Shown here: piece after piece, positions 52,647 through 60,726 of the stretch
How the letters are laid out: the number at the start of each line of letters is the position of its first letter
Position numbering within the stretch: position 1 is the stretch's first letter
Assembly: GCF_037450285.1 (NCBI RefSeq)
Contig: NZ_JAQISN010000001.1
Span: forward strand, 2,666,001-2,730,000
DNA length: 64,000 bases
Source of the DNA: Erwinia sp. SLM-02
GTDB taxonomy: Bacteria > Pseudomonadota > Gammaproteobacteria > Enterobacterales > Enterobacteriaceae
Reading direction: 5' to 3'
Position numbers and translations under genes: made by a program
Notes under the pieces: model-generated
What the model was told of the DNA's origin: nothing
The model's database searches: none
The model's input: only the letters and a program-made list of their open reading frames with translations

Positions 52647-53141
52647 TTATTCCGGCCGGTAACGCCGCTTCTGGTTAAGCAGATTGATGCTTAGTGCCAC
52701 CAGAGCGGTCTCCTGTACCCCCGCAGGCAAGCGATAACTTCCCCGCCCTTCCAGCCATGACAGCACATCAGCAAGATGCCAGAAGGCCGTTGACCCTTCA
52801 TGTACCGGAACAGGAAAAGTCAGATGATGGGCCAGCATCAATTTCCGCATGTTCTGCCGGGAGACGCCGATAAGGTCAGCGATATCGGTCAAGCCAACAT
52901 AATCCGGTGAAACTTCAAACAGAATCGCATCTGCCATAACAGAGGCAATCTGCTGCATGGCGCTGTGAATTGCCTGCTGTGCCGAGTCCGCCTCGCGGAT
53001 AAACTCCAGCGCGATACGACCCGGGATCCCCAGCCCAATCAACGCATCATTACAGCCTGCCTGTGCCAGTCTTTCAACCAGATCGTCCGTGTCAGAGAGC
53101 GTCTGTGACAGCCGATACTTCAATGTAAATGTGTATTCCAT
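52647..53141 (-). CDS. Helix-turn-helix protein, putative antitoxin of an overlapping pair
   Basis: This 164-residue protein has an N-terminal alpha/beta region (MEYTFTLKYRL, IGLGIPGRIALEFIREADSA, QQIASV) like the small ferredoxin-like or HicB-like domains found in antitoxins. A MerR/AlpA-type helix-turn-helix follows: YVGLTDIADLIGVSRQNMRK, with FPVPVHEGSTAFWHLADVLSWL as wing. The start at 53141 lies inside the end of the upstream gene (22-base overlap), so the two are coupled. I do not know a named family with certainty. A DNA-binding partner of the upstream small protein is the best reading. Confidence 0.7.
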   Translation of the reverse strand: MEYTFTLKYRLSQTLSDTDDLVERLAQAGCNDALIGLGIPGRIALEFIREADSAQQAIHSAMQQIASVMADAILFEVSPDYVGLTDIADLIGVSRQNMRKLMLAHHLTFPVPVHEGSTAFWHLADVLSWLEGRGSYRLPAGVQETALVALSINLLNQKRRYRPE

Positions 53142-53413
53142 GGCGTTCCTCTTCCTGATTCAGCCTCGTACTGTTGACGGAAAGTACAATGTTCAACGAC
53201 TCGCCTGAGCTGCCTGGCATGATTGACGGCATTCCCAGGCGCACTCCAGATGCAGCAAATGCAAAACTCGCCACATCGACAGGTAACGCTGTTCCACGGA
53301 CAGTACATTTTCCCCCAGGCATGGCCACCTCTGCTCACGACTCGCCACCCCTGGTCTTCGGCGTACCTGAGTACCGCTTCAATTTCTTTTATAGCATGGC
53401 AATGTCGCCCCAT
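53120..53413 (-). CDS. Small HicA-like protein, putative toxin of an overlapping pair
   Basis: This 97-residue protein starts at 53413 with GGAGG five bases upstream. Residues 5-40 (HCHAIKEIEAVLRYAEDQGW, then RVVSRGGHAWGKMYCP) have the shape of HicA: a helix, GW, then a beta strand with a GGHAW in place of the GSHH catalytic-His motif. A Cys-rich middle (CRCGEFCICC) and a NHARQLRRVVEHC helix are unusual and could bind metal. It overlaps the following HTH gene by 22 bases. The toxin role is inferred from size, order and partial motif. Confidence 0.6.
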   Translation of the reverse strand: MGRHCHAIKEIEAVLRYAEDQGWRVVSRGGHAWGKMYCPWNSVTCRCGEFCICCIWSAPGNAVNHARQLRRVVEHCTFRQQYEAESGRGTPWNTHLH

Positions 53414-53444
53414 CTGTTCCTCCATACTGTAACCTGAGATTAAA

Positions 53445-53460
53445 GTTGTCAATCGACAAC
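53445..53460 (-). promoter_or_regulatory. Inverted repeat upstream of the HicA-like/HTH pair
   Basis: GTTGTC-AATC-GACAAC is a perfect 6+6 inverted repeat, 32 bases before the HicA-like start. It contains a TTGACA-like -35 on the minus strand. It is a likely operator for the HTH protein. Confidence 0.6.
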
Positions 53461-53637
53461 CTGGTTATTCTTTCTCCTACTCTGCCAGGCCAGAAGCGAA
53501 AGAACCAGAATGAACAGGCAACGCCTGGAGCGCTGCCGTAAAAATGATGGTGGATTTACACTGAAGAGAATGATGCTGTGGGCTGGCTCGCAAAATGTCG
53601 CCAGCCACGGCAAGAAGGGGTAAAAAATACAGCGTCC

Positions 53638-54414
53638 TTAGTTTTGCAGGCGCTGGCTTTGCAGGTTATCCCCGCCGATACCGCCAATAAAAGGCAGTCT
53701 CGGGCGCAACGGGGCAAACTCCAGCCCCAGGTTCAAGCCCAGAATGTTGATTTCAACCCCCTCTTCAGCCCCCAGCGTAACGCCGGCAATACCCAGCAGA
53801 GACACCTGCAGCCCCCGTCCGGAGGGCGGCAGCCCCACCGGATTCAGCAGGGATCGAAAATCTTTACCCACCGCATTCGCCGGCATATCCAGCTTCAGAG
53901 CAGGCACTTCACGCCCGATATGGGCCATGAAGGTATTGCTGTTAGGACCGGGCCAGGCGTGATAGGTCTGCGGCCAGGGATAAGAGGCAATGGCCGCCTG
54001 AATTTGCGGGATCATGGCCTCCGCCGCCGGGCCACGATGCTCAACCAGCAGGCGGGGCTTTGCCCCATACCAGTAGCCATCCGGCGCGTTGGCATTAAGC
54101 CGCACTTTGTCGCCATTCCCCCAGCCAATCACTTCATAGCGGCTAAAGTGGGTTTCACCTGCGCGCTTGAAGATGATCCACGGATGAACGGCTACCTTGC
54201 CTTTCCAGCCGTAGGTTGGTGCCACATAGACCTGCACGATGGCCAGATTTGCCAGTCTTGACGGATCGGGTGCCATTCCGGAAGAATCGCGTCGCGCTGA
54301 CCACCAGCCCTGCCCGGCCGATTCCGGGTGATGCGTAGCCTTCGCCAGGCTGGCTCCCAGCGACAGCAGCATGATGCAGAGAATAATCAAACTCAGCGCT
54401 TTTAATGGCAGCAT
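53638..54414 (-). CDS. DUF3750 domain protein, membrane-anchored or exported
   Basis: This 258-residue protein has one N-terminal hydrophobic segment (LKALSLIILCIMLLSLGASLA) that could be a signal peptide or anchor. The rest matches the DUF3750 family: IVQVYVAPTYGWKGKVAVHP, YEVIGWG, YWYGAKPRLLVEHRG, ASYPWPQTYHAWPGPNSNTF and IGREVPALKLDMPANAVGKD. The WPGPNSNTF motif recalls DUF4105-like periplasmic proteins. Function is unknown. ATG at 54414 has AGGAG six bases before; a TTG two codons upstream is less likely. It is divergent from the AraC gene. Confidence 0.85.
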   Translation of the reverse strand: MLPLKALSLIILCIMLLSLGASLAKATHHPESAGQGWWSARRDSSGMAPDPSRLANLAIVQVYVAPTYGWKGKVAVHPWIIFKRAGETHFSRYEVIGWGNGDKVRLNANAPDGYWYGAKPRLLVEHRGPAAEAMIPQIQAAIASYPWPQTYHAWPGPNSNTFMAHIGREVPALKLDMPANAVGKDFRSLLNPVGLPPSGRGLQVSLLGIAGVTLGAEEGVEINILGLNLGLEFAPLRPRLPFIGGIGGDNLQSQRLQN

Positions 54415-54740
54415 AGCCAACTCCTGTATCAGTTTTCAGTTCAGGGTGAATACCGCACAAAAATTCACATTTCACTCCTGCCTTTCTCCGGGCGTGGGAA
54501 ACACACTGCATCTGACCGGGAATATTCGGGAGGGGGTGCTGAAGGTTTGCGGATTGATGCAGGCAAGATGTACGGCATCTGTCGCTAAATTGACATAAAA
54601 GGCGCAGCCCGTCTATTGCAGACCGGCGCTTATTACATACCTTGACAGTCGGTAGACGATTTCCCCGAACGGTGGCACGATGTGACGCTATCTTCTCTTT
54701 TCTTCCTGCTCGCGGCGGGCACGGTACGAGGAATTATCTG
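54415..54740. other. Divergent region between the DUF3750 gene and the AraC regulator gene
   Basis: No gene is supported in these 326 bases. An in-frame ATG at 54642 would extend the AraC protein by 33 residues that do not look like part of the cupin domain. I see no clear operator. Confidence 0.5.
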
Positions 54741-55610
54741 ATGAATACGACGGGCAGTACGGGTGCCGGCAGGGACTGGGTTCATTTCCGTCGTGATGAA
54801 GAAAGCGGGATTGAAAGCATCAATGCACATTTTCGTGGTCATGCCTACGATCCCCACGATCATGACGAACTGCTGGTGGGGGTGACGATGCAGGGGCTGC
54901 AGCGGTTTCACTGCCACCGCACCCTGCACACCAGCCAGCCGGGTCGGGCAATCCTGATCGAACCCGGTGCCGTTCACGACGGTCATGCGCCTGATATCGA
55001 AGGGTTCACCTATGTGATGCTGTATCTGCCGCAAAGCTGGGTCACAGACATGATGCAGCGCCGCGGACTGGGGGACGTATCCGTTCTTGAGGCGGCGTTT
55101 TGCCACACCCTGACCGATGATTCACAATTAATCACGGCCATCCAGCAGGCATTTTTCGCCATACATCATCAGGAAGGTCGCCTGGCCCGCGATCAAACCC
55201 TCGATCAACTGCTGTCGCTGCTCTCCCGCCATATTAACAGCAGGCCGTCTTTCATCCTGGACGACGCTCTGGCACGGATCTATCAGCTGCGGGATTATCT
55301 GCACGACCAGATGCACCAGGATATCGGGCTGGATGAGCTTTCCCGCCACGCCGGGATCGACCGTTTTCGCCTCAGCCGCCAGTTCAAGAAGGCGTTCGGC
55401 CAGTCACCTCATGCTTATCTCGTGCGGCTCAGGCTGCGCACGGCGCGGATGCTGCTGGCTCGGGGTATTGAGCCTGCACAGGTTGCCTTGCAGGTGGGCT
55501 TTTCCGACCAGAGCCATATGGGCCGCTGGTTCCAGCGCGCTTATCGTCTTTCTCCTGCCGCTTATCAACACCGCTGCACAAACGTTCTAGACCGATCTGC
55601 CCCTCGCTGA
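54741..55610 (+). CDS. AraC-family transcriptional regulator
   Basis: This 289-residue regulator has an N-terminal cupin sensor (GHAYDPHDHDELLVGVTMQG, with the His/Glu set, to HDGHAPDIEGFTYVMLYLP) and a C-terminal pair of helix-turn-helix motifs (IGLDELSRHAGIDRFRLSRQ and ALQVGFSDQSHMGRWFQRAY). This is the layout of AraC regulators that control amino-acid or metabolite exporters and catabolic genes. GAGGA lies nine bases before the ATG. It is followed 41 bases later by a DUF2000 gene, a pairing that suggests joint regulation. Confidence 0.9.
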   Translation: MNTTGSTGAGRDWVHFRRDEESGIESINAHFRGHAYDPHDHDELLVGVTMQGLQRFHCHRTLHTSQPGRAILIEPGAVHDGHAPDIEGFTYVMLYLPQSWVTDMMQRRGLGDVSVLEAAFCHTLTDDSQLITAIQQAFFAIHHQEGRLARDQTLDQLLSLLSRHINSRPSFILDDALARIYQLRDYLHDQMHQDIGLDELSRHAGIDRFRLSRQFKKAFGQSPHAYLVRLRLRTARMLLARGIEPAQVALQVGFSDQSHMGRWFQRAYRLSPAAYQHRCTNVLDRSAPR

Positions 55611-55651
55611 CGATGATGTGACTTCTTTTAGCGATCCGAGAAGGCTGACCG

Positions 55652-56059
55652 ATGTTTGATACAAAAATTGCGTTTATCGTGCGTAATGATTTGCCCACCT
55701 GGCAACGTTTAAATGTTGTGGCGTTTCTGGCGACGGGGATCGCCGCCGCCGCACCTGAAATCATGGGTGCGCCCTACGTTGATGCCAAAGGCCGGCAGTA
55801 TGGCAAGATATCCGGGCAGCCCATGCTGATTTTTGAAGCGGATATCGGTGGATTACAGACGGCGCATCGGAAAGGACTTGAGCGTGAATTAACGCTGATC
55901 CCCTATGTCCACGCGATGTTTTCGACCGGGCACGATGAGGCGAACCGCGAAGTCTTTATGGCCGAGGAGGCGGATAGTTTGAATCTGGTTGGGCTGGGGG
56001 TTCGCGGGCCGAAAAAGATCGTGGATAAGGTCATTAAAGGTCTGGGCCTGCACGGTTGA
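55652..56059 (+). CDS. DUF2000 family protein
   Basis: This 135-residue cytoplasmic protein belongs to DUF2000, related to the peptidyl-tRNA hydrolase 2 fold. Marks are KIAFIVRNDLPTWQRLNVVA near the start, YGKISGQPMLIFEAD and VGLGVRGPKKIVDKVIKGLG at the end. The biochemical role is not known. The ATG lies 41 bases after the AraC gene; GAGAAGG is the ribosome site. It is convergent with the deaminase gene. Confidence 0.85.
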   Translation: MFDTKIAFIVRNDLPTWQRLNVVAFLATGIAAAAPEIMGAPYVDAKGRQYGKISGQPMLIFEADIGGLQTAHRKGLERELTLIPYVHAMFSTGHDEANREVFMAEEADSLNLVGLGVRGPKKIVDKVIKGLGLHG

Positions 56060-56120
56060 TGGCAGATGGCAGAGCGTGACGATAAGGCCTTATCCCGGCT
56101 GTGATGCATGTTTAGTGAGG

Positions 56121-56199
56121 CCGGCGCGTTAACTCGCGTGACGCCGGACACTTCCCGAAAAGGAACGACTTACCATGACCGGAACAGTCCCCGGTCATG
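56121..56199. other. Two hairpins between DUF2000 and the deaminase gene
   Basis: CCGGCG/CGCCGG (56121-56126, 56142-56147) and a perfect 9-bp CATGACCGG/CCGGTCATG (56174-56182, 56191-56199) lie between convergent genes. No T run follows either, so they are probably weak terminators or mRNA-end stabilisers. Confidence 0.5.
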
Positions 56200-56269
56200 T
56201 CGCGTTGGCTTACTGCGTCATCCCGGAAACGTGTCCGGCTTCATAAAGCCCTGGGGCCAACCCGCGCCG

Positions 56270-57685
56270 TCAGAAACGATCGAGGCTGAATGCCGCAGGA
56301 TTCAGAACCGGCGTTTTGCCCAACAGCAGATCGGCCGTGATTTCTGCCGAAACCGGGCTTTCCGTCATGCCCCAGCCCGTTGCAGTGTTGATAACCATAC
56401 CCGGATACTCTTTCACCACGGAGATGATTGGATCCTCATCCGGCGCAATCGACATCGCTCCACTCCAGCGGTCGATCAGTTTGGAGTCTTTGAACGCCGG
56501 GAACTCCGCCTTCAGTTTCTCCAGCGAGCTTTCCAGCTCAGGAACGTCCGGGGCTGCGGTCATATCGCGATATTTCTCGAACGGCGAAACCTCATTCAGC
56601 GCCCAGTGTTTTGGCTGCATAAAGGTGTTGATTAGCTGCTCGTTGAGTGAAATATGCACCGGGAAGTCAGGCTGGGACATCAGCGGCAGATACTTGTAGC
56701 CGTACATGAAGGATTCCTGCACAACCGGAGCAACAATCACACGCGGTGAGGTTGCATAGCTGCCGTCGGCCTGTTCACGGAAGTAGATATTCCCCGGCAG
56801 GGCAACGTTACCGCCCGGCGCACCCGGAGCACCGCTGATCAACTGCTGCGACTGATAGGCTGGCAGCGTTGGCACATTCACATTCAGATTCTGCATAAAC
56901 AGACGTGACCAGGCTCCACCAGCAACGACAACCTGTGACGTTCTGATTGCGCCCTTTTCGGTCACCACATCTGAGATGGCACCGGCCTGGGTTTCAATGC
57001 CTCTGGCGGCGCAGTTGGTGTAAATTTTTACACCGATCTTCATGGCGTATTCAGCCATCACGAAGGCGGCGATTTCAGGGTCAAGGCTGCCTGAGTCTTC
57101 CTCAAATCCGGCGATTTTCCAGCTGGAAGTGGCGCCTTTCAGGCGCTGGCTCAGTTCATCACCTTCAATGATTCTGGTTTTGAAGGGGATATCGGCACCC
57201 ACTTCTTTATGTTTGGTATCGATCCACTGTCTGACGTGTGCTAAATCTTCATCATCCAGTGGAACTTCAACCCTGCCCTGCGTGCGATAGCTGGTATCGG
57301 CACCCACTTTGGCATTCATTTCGCGCCAGCGCTGCTTCGCCATGTGGTGCAGCTGGAATGTGGCATCCGGCATTTTATAGGTCATCACCTGACCATAAAA
57401 ACGGCTTGACTGCTCACCGGCAATATTGCCTTTTTCAACGACCACAACCGACAGGCCGCGCTCAGCAAGGTTGATTGCGGTCATAATCCCCTGGATACCC
57501 CCGCCCACCACCACCACATCGGCCTGCTTTGGCAACGATCCGTTCAGACCGTCAACAAAGCCAACACGCGGTTTACCCGGGATCAGTCGCCCTTCGCGAG
57601 TCAGCATCGGAGTCAGGATCCCGGCACCACCCACAGCAACAACGGCTGCACCGCCAATCAAAAATTTTCTTCTTGTGATATTCAT
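56270..57685 (-). CDS. Tat-exported FAD-dependent L-amino acid deaminase (Proteus LAAD-like)
   Basis: This 471-residue flavoprotein starts with a twin-arginine leader (ITRRKFLIGGAAVVAVGGAG) that also anchors the protein. The FAD loop is DVVVVGGGIQGIMTAINLAE. It strongly resembles the membrane-bound L-amino acid deaminases of Proteus and Morganella, with EKGNIAGEQSSRFYGQVMTY, GADTSYRTQGRVEV, FEEDSGSLDPE, KIYTNCAARGIETQAGAISD and the end PAAFSLDRF. These enzymes convert L-amino acids such as phenylalanine to keto acids and ammonia, passing electrons to the respiratory chain. AAGGA lies upstream of the ATG. It is a single gene next to a long non-coding stretch. Confidence 0.88.
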   Translation of the reverse strand: MNITRRKFLIGGAAVVAVGGAGILTPMLTREGRLIPGKPRVGFVDGLNGSLPKQADVVVVGGGIQGIMTAINLAERGLSVVVVEKGNIAGEQSSRFYGQVMTYKMPDATFQLHHMAKQRWREMNAKVGADTSYRTQGRVEVPLDDEDLAHVRQWIDTKHKEVGADIPFKTRIIEGDELSQRLKGATSSWKIAGFEEDSGSLDPEIAAFVMAEYAMKIGVKIYTNCAARGIETQAGAISDVVTEKGAIRTSQVVVAGGAWSRLFMQNLNVNVPTLPAYQSQQLISGAPGAPGGNVALPGNIYFREQADGSYATSPRVIVAPVVQESFMYGYKYLPLMSQPDFPVHISLNEQLINTFMQPKHWALNEVSPFEKYRDMTAAPDVPELESSLEKLKAEFPAFKDSKLIDRWSGAMSIAPDEDPIISVVKEYPGMVINTATGWGMTESPVSAEITADLLLGKTPVLNPAAFSLDRF

Positions 57686-58884
57686 TTTGAAACGTTCCTT
57701 ATAAATAACAGGTATTCAGCTTTTCCCTGAGTTGTTACCTGCGAAATTCATCTGACATGGGTGATACGCAGCGAATATCCTCATATCACCCGGTACTTTT
57801 TCGTACATATAGATATCTGAAGGTTTTTCTTTTTTCAGCCAGGCAGCAGGGGGCCTTCCCAGATAAATAGAGAAAACGGATCCGAGGCAATGATTGATAT
57901 AATCAACATTCGCTTCTTAGAAATTTAAATTGATTTTCCGGCTATCTTTTCCCGTGCGGATCTGGCCGACGCCCATTCAAATCATGGACGGAATAAAGGA
58001 TATTGGCGGAATCTCTGTCGTGAAAAAATCAACTTCCAGGATCGCGTATGTGAGTACACATTCCTAATCATCTCCTGCCTGTCTGCCTCTGGCAGCGCAG
58101 CATTTTGGGCTATGAAAACATCCATTGGCGCGCACATTAACAAAGTTGACACATAAAAACACCCTTTTATGCACTTAATGATAACGACCAACCCCCTGAA
58201 AATCCGGGTAAAGCGCCATTTTTATTCACATATGTGAATAGAAACTGCATAAAGCAACGTAAATCAGTGTAAATGCATTGATTAATTATTCATTAAAATA
58301 AATACAAAAATAATCAAAAAAAGGTGACTGGTTAGATTAACCCTAAATATTTAAGCACTCACTTTAAGCAGTGATAAGGACTTTCAGATAACATGCATGG
58401 CGTAAATTTCATCACTCCACTTTAAGCTGGCCGTTTATACACAGAAATTGCGGGGTAATTTACGCCTATTATTTAACTAAAGTTATCAATTACTGATGAC
58501 GCTGCCCTATATAACCGGAATCTGTTTCGGGTTATCCCGCTTATTCGGCTGAACCCATCTGATACTTTGTGCGACGGTCTTTCAACCCTATAACCCCGTA
58601 CGCTTTCTGGCGTCGTTTGCTATCGTTACGCTGACCGCCCCGGCTCGTCGCCCCGCTGACCTGTCGCTGCACCATCGCACATCACATTTTACTGACAGGC
58701 CGATTATCCGTCCCTTTATCTGTAGAGGAGCACAAAGAAGAGTGCGTAGAAAGCTGCAATACTTAAGCGAAACGATGAGGTTCTCACAGCAGGAATGGGA
58801 GCCGGTCATCCTGAAAAGTCGACATCCTCTTATTGTGGAGTCACCGGCCTGGGCCTTAGTGCGAGTTAATACGGAGAACGATTC
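57686..58884. other. 1.2 kb AT-rich non-coding stretch between the deaminase gene and murP
   Basis: No coding region is convincing. The stretch holds an 18-base perfect palindrome TATTCACATATGTGAATA (58223-58240), a related inverted repeat ATGTG-AGTA-CACAT (58048-58061) and two copies of CACTTTAAGC 58 bases apart (58360 and 58418). It should carry promoters for both flanking genes and may include a degraded gene or a small RNA. Confidence 0.5.
58223..58240. promoter_or_regulatory. 18-base perfect palindrome, candidate operator
   Basis: TATTCACATATGTGAATA is perfectly symmetric. It lies about 540 bases from each flanking start codon, in AT-rich sequence. The half-site TTCACA also appears in reverse order in the imperfect repeat at 58048-58061. 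The binding protein is unknown. Confidence 0.5.
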
Positions 58885-60327
58885 ATGGCAAAGATTACGG
58901 AAAAGCTGATTGCTGAGATCCTGCAGCAGGTTGGCGGTAAAAATAATGTAGTGGCCTGTGGAAACTGCATGACCCGCCTGCGCCTGACGTTAAACGATGA
59001 CCGGCTGGTAGAACATGACGGGCTGAAGGCGCTGCCCGGTGTTCTCGGCGTGATTACTACCCAGGACCAGCTGCAAATCGTTCTCGGCGCCGGGAAAGCG
59101 CAAACCGCCGCTGAAATGATGAACAGGTTACTTGCCAGCGGTGCCTTTATGGATCCTCAAGAGCCGGGAGTCGGCTCGCTGGCCCGCGATAATAAGCAGA
59201 AGATAAAAGCCGGACAAACCAGCGCCGTGCATCAGTTTCTGGCTAAGTTCGCCACTATTTTTACGCCGCTGATACCCGGCTTTATCGCCGCCGGTATGCT
59301 GCTGGGTTTCGCGACGTTAATCGAACAAAGCCTTCTGACAAACGCCGCTGAGAAGAATGCAACCCTTGTGCAGGTCGTGGGTTACATGAAGATTTTCGGC
59401 AAGGGGCTGTTTACCTTCCTGCCGATACTGATTGGCTACAACGCGCAGAAGGCCTTCGGCGGGACCGGCGTTAACGGAGCCATCATTGCCTCCCTGTTCG
59501 TGCTGGGCTATAGCCCGGATGCGACGGTGGGCTATTTTTCCGGGATTGATAACTTCTTTGGCATGGCCATCGATCCCCGGGGGAATATTATCGGCGTGCT
59601 GATTGCCTCAATTCTCGGCGCGTGGATTGAACGGCAGTTCCGCCGGATCGTCCCCGATAATCTCGACATGATCCTCACCTCACTGCTGACGCTGATCGTG
59701 ACCGGCGCGATCGCCTTTACCCTGATTATGCCGATTGGCGGTGAGCTGTTTAAAGGCATGTCGTGGCTGTTCCTGCATCTGAACGGTAACCCGTTTGGCT
59801 GCGCCATCCTGGCGGGACTGTTCCTGATTGCGGTGGTTTTCGGCGTGCATCAGGGCTTTATCCCGGTTTATTTTGCGCTGATGGATGCACAGGGCTTCAA
59901 CTCTCTGTTCCCGATACTGGCGATGGCCGGCGGTGGCCAGGTGGGTGCCGCACTGGCGCTGTACTTCCGCTCGGCCAGAGACTCGGCCACGCGCATTCAG
60001 GTTAAAGGTGCGATTATTCCGGGCCTGCTCGGCATCGGTGAACCGCTGATTTACGCCGTCACGCTGCCCCGGGTGAAGCCGTTTGTCACCGCCTGCCTGG
60101 GCGGTGCCTGCGGCGGATTCTTTATTGGCCTCGTGGCGTGGCTTGGCCTGCCAATTGGCATGAACACCGTGTTCGGCCCTTCCGGGCTGGTGACACTGCC
60201 GCTGATGACCTCAAACGAGGGGATTTATACCGGCATGGCGGTTTACGCGGCGGGGCTGCTTATCGCCTACGTGAGCGGGTTTATTATTACCTGGTGCTTT
60301 GGCTGGAAGAATGTGGATTTGAACTGA
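58885..60327 (+). CDS. murP: PTS permease EIIBC, N-acetylmuramic acid-specific MurP
   Basis: This 480-residue permease imports and phosphorylates N-acetylmuramic acid. The EIIB domain has VACGNCMTRLRLTL with phosphorylated Cys28; the EIIC domain (about 110-480) has QFLAKFATIFTPLIPGFIAA, VFGVHQGFIPVYFALMDAQG, GIGEPLIYAVTLPR and the end WKNVDLN, closely matching E. coli MurP (474). It lacks EIIA and should use the EIIA of the glucose system. GGAG lies upstream. The usual neighbours murQ and murR are absent. Confidence 0.92.
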   Translation: MAKITEKLIAEILQQVGGKNNVVACGNCMTRLRLTLNDDRLVEHDGLKALPGVLGVITTQDQLQIVLGAGKAQTAAEMMNRLLASGAFMDPQEPGVGSLARDNKQKIKAGQTSAVHQFLAKFATIFTPLIPGFIAAGMLLGFATLIEQSLLTNAAEKNATLVQVVGYMKIFGKGLFTFLPILIGYNAQKAFGGTGVNGAIIASLFVLGYSPDATVGYFSGIDNFFGMAIDPRGNIIGVLIASILGAWIERQFRRIVPDNLDMILTSLLTLIVTGAIAFTLIMPIGGELFKGMSWLFLHLNGNPFGCAILAGLFLIAVVFGVHQGFIPVYFALMDAQGFNSLFPILAMAGGGQVGAALALYFRSARDSATRIQVKGAIIPGLLGIGEPLIYAVTLPRVKPFVTACLGGACGGFFIGLVAWLGLPIGMNTVFGPSGLVTLPLMTSNEGIYTGMAVYAAGLLIAYVSGFIITWCFGWKNVDLN

Positions 60328-60458
60328 AGGCCTACGTGATATGCATAAAAAAAACGGTAAATCCGTATCAGATGACTCAACATCCAAAATCGGGCTTGCT
60401 GACCTGTCTTTTTTAAGCGACAATTATTTAAGGGAGAAGGACTCGTGAGGACACTGAG

Positions 60459-60722
60459 TTGTACACAATAAAACGTTACCAGGACGGAAACGGCAACGTC
60501 CCTTACAGTGAATGGATCCAGAAGCTACGAAAGAAAGATCCTCGAGCGGCATCAAGAATAGATATCCGTACAGATCGTGCAGAAAGCGGAAACTTTGGTG
60601 ACCATAAGTTTGCAAGGGACGGAGTCTGGGAATTTTTGCTGCTAATTGGTGGCAATAAATCAACTCAGAATAGTGATGTAGATAAAGCAGTGAATTACTG
60701 GCGTGACTATCAACAGGAGTAG
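60459..60722 (+). CDS. HigB-like (RelE-family) toxin with internal deletion, TTG start
   Basis: This 87-residue protein matches phage-type addiction-module killer proteins: YTIKRYQDGNGNVPYSEWIQ at the start, ESGNFGDHKFARDGVWEF in the middle and IGGNKSTQNSDVDKAVNYWR at the end. Typical members have about 20 more residues between GVWEF and LLLIGG (a RxDxGxGYRVYY-type strand with active-site residues). Here that stretch is missing in frame. The start appears to be TTG at 60459 with GAGGA upstream. It is four bases before its antitoxin gene. I expect a weak or inactive toxin. Confidence 0.78.
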   Translation: MYTIKRYQDGNGNVPYSEWIQKLRKKDPRAASRIDIRTDRAESGNFGDHKFARDGVWEFLLLIGGNKSTQNSDVDKAVNYWRDYQQE

Positions 60723-60726
60723 GATT

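Noticed and set aside
57982..58191. A 69-codon minus-strand frame in the AT-rich gap
   Set aside because: It has no convincing ribosome site or family motif; kept as non-coding.
58588..58809. A 73-codon minus-strand frame upstream of murP
   Set aside because: No ribosome site, Cys/Arg/Ser-rich composition and no recognisable motif; also no similarity to MurQ or MurR that I could see.
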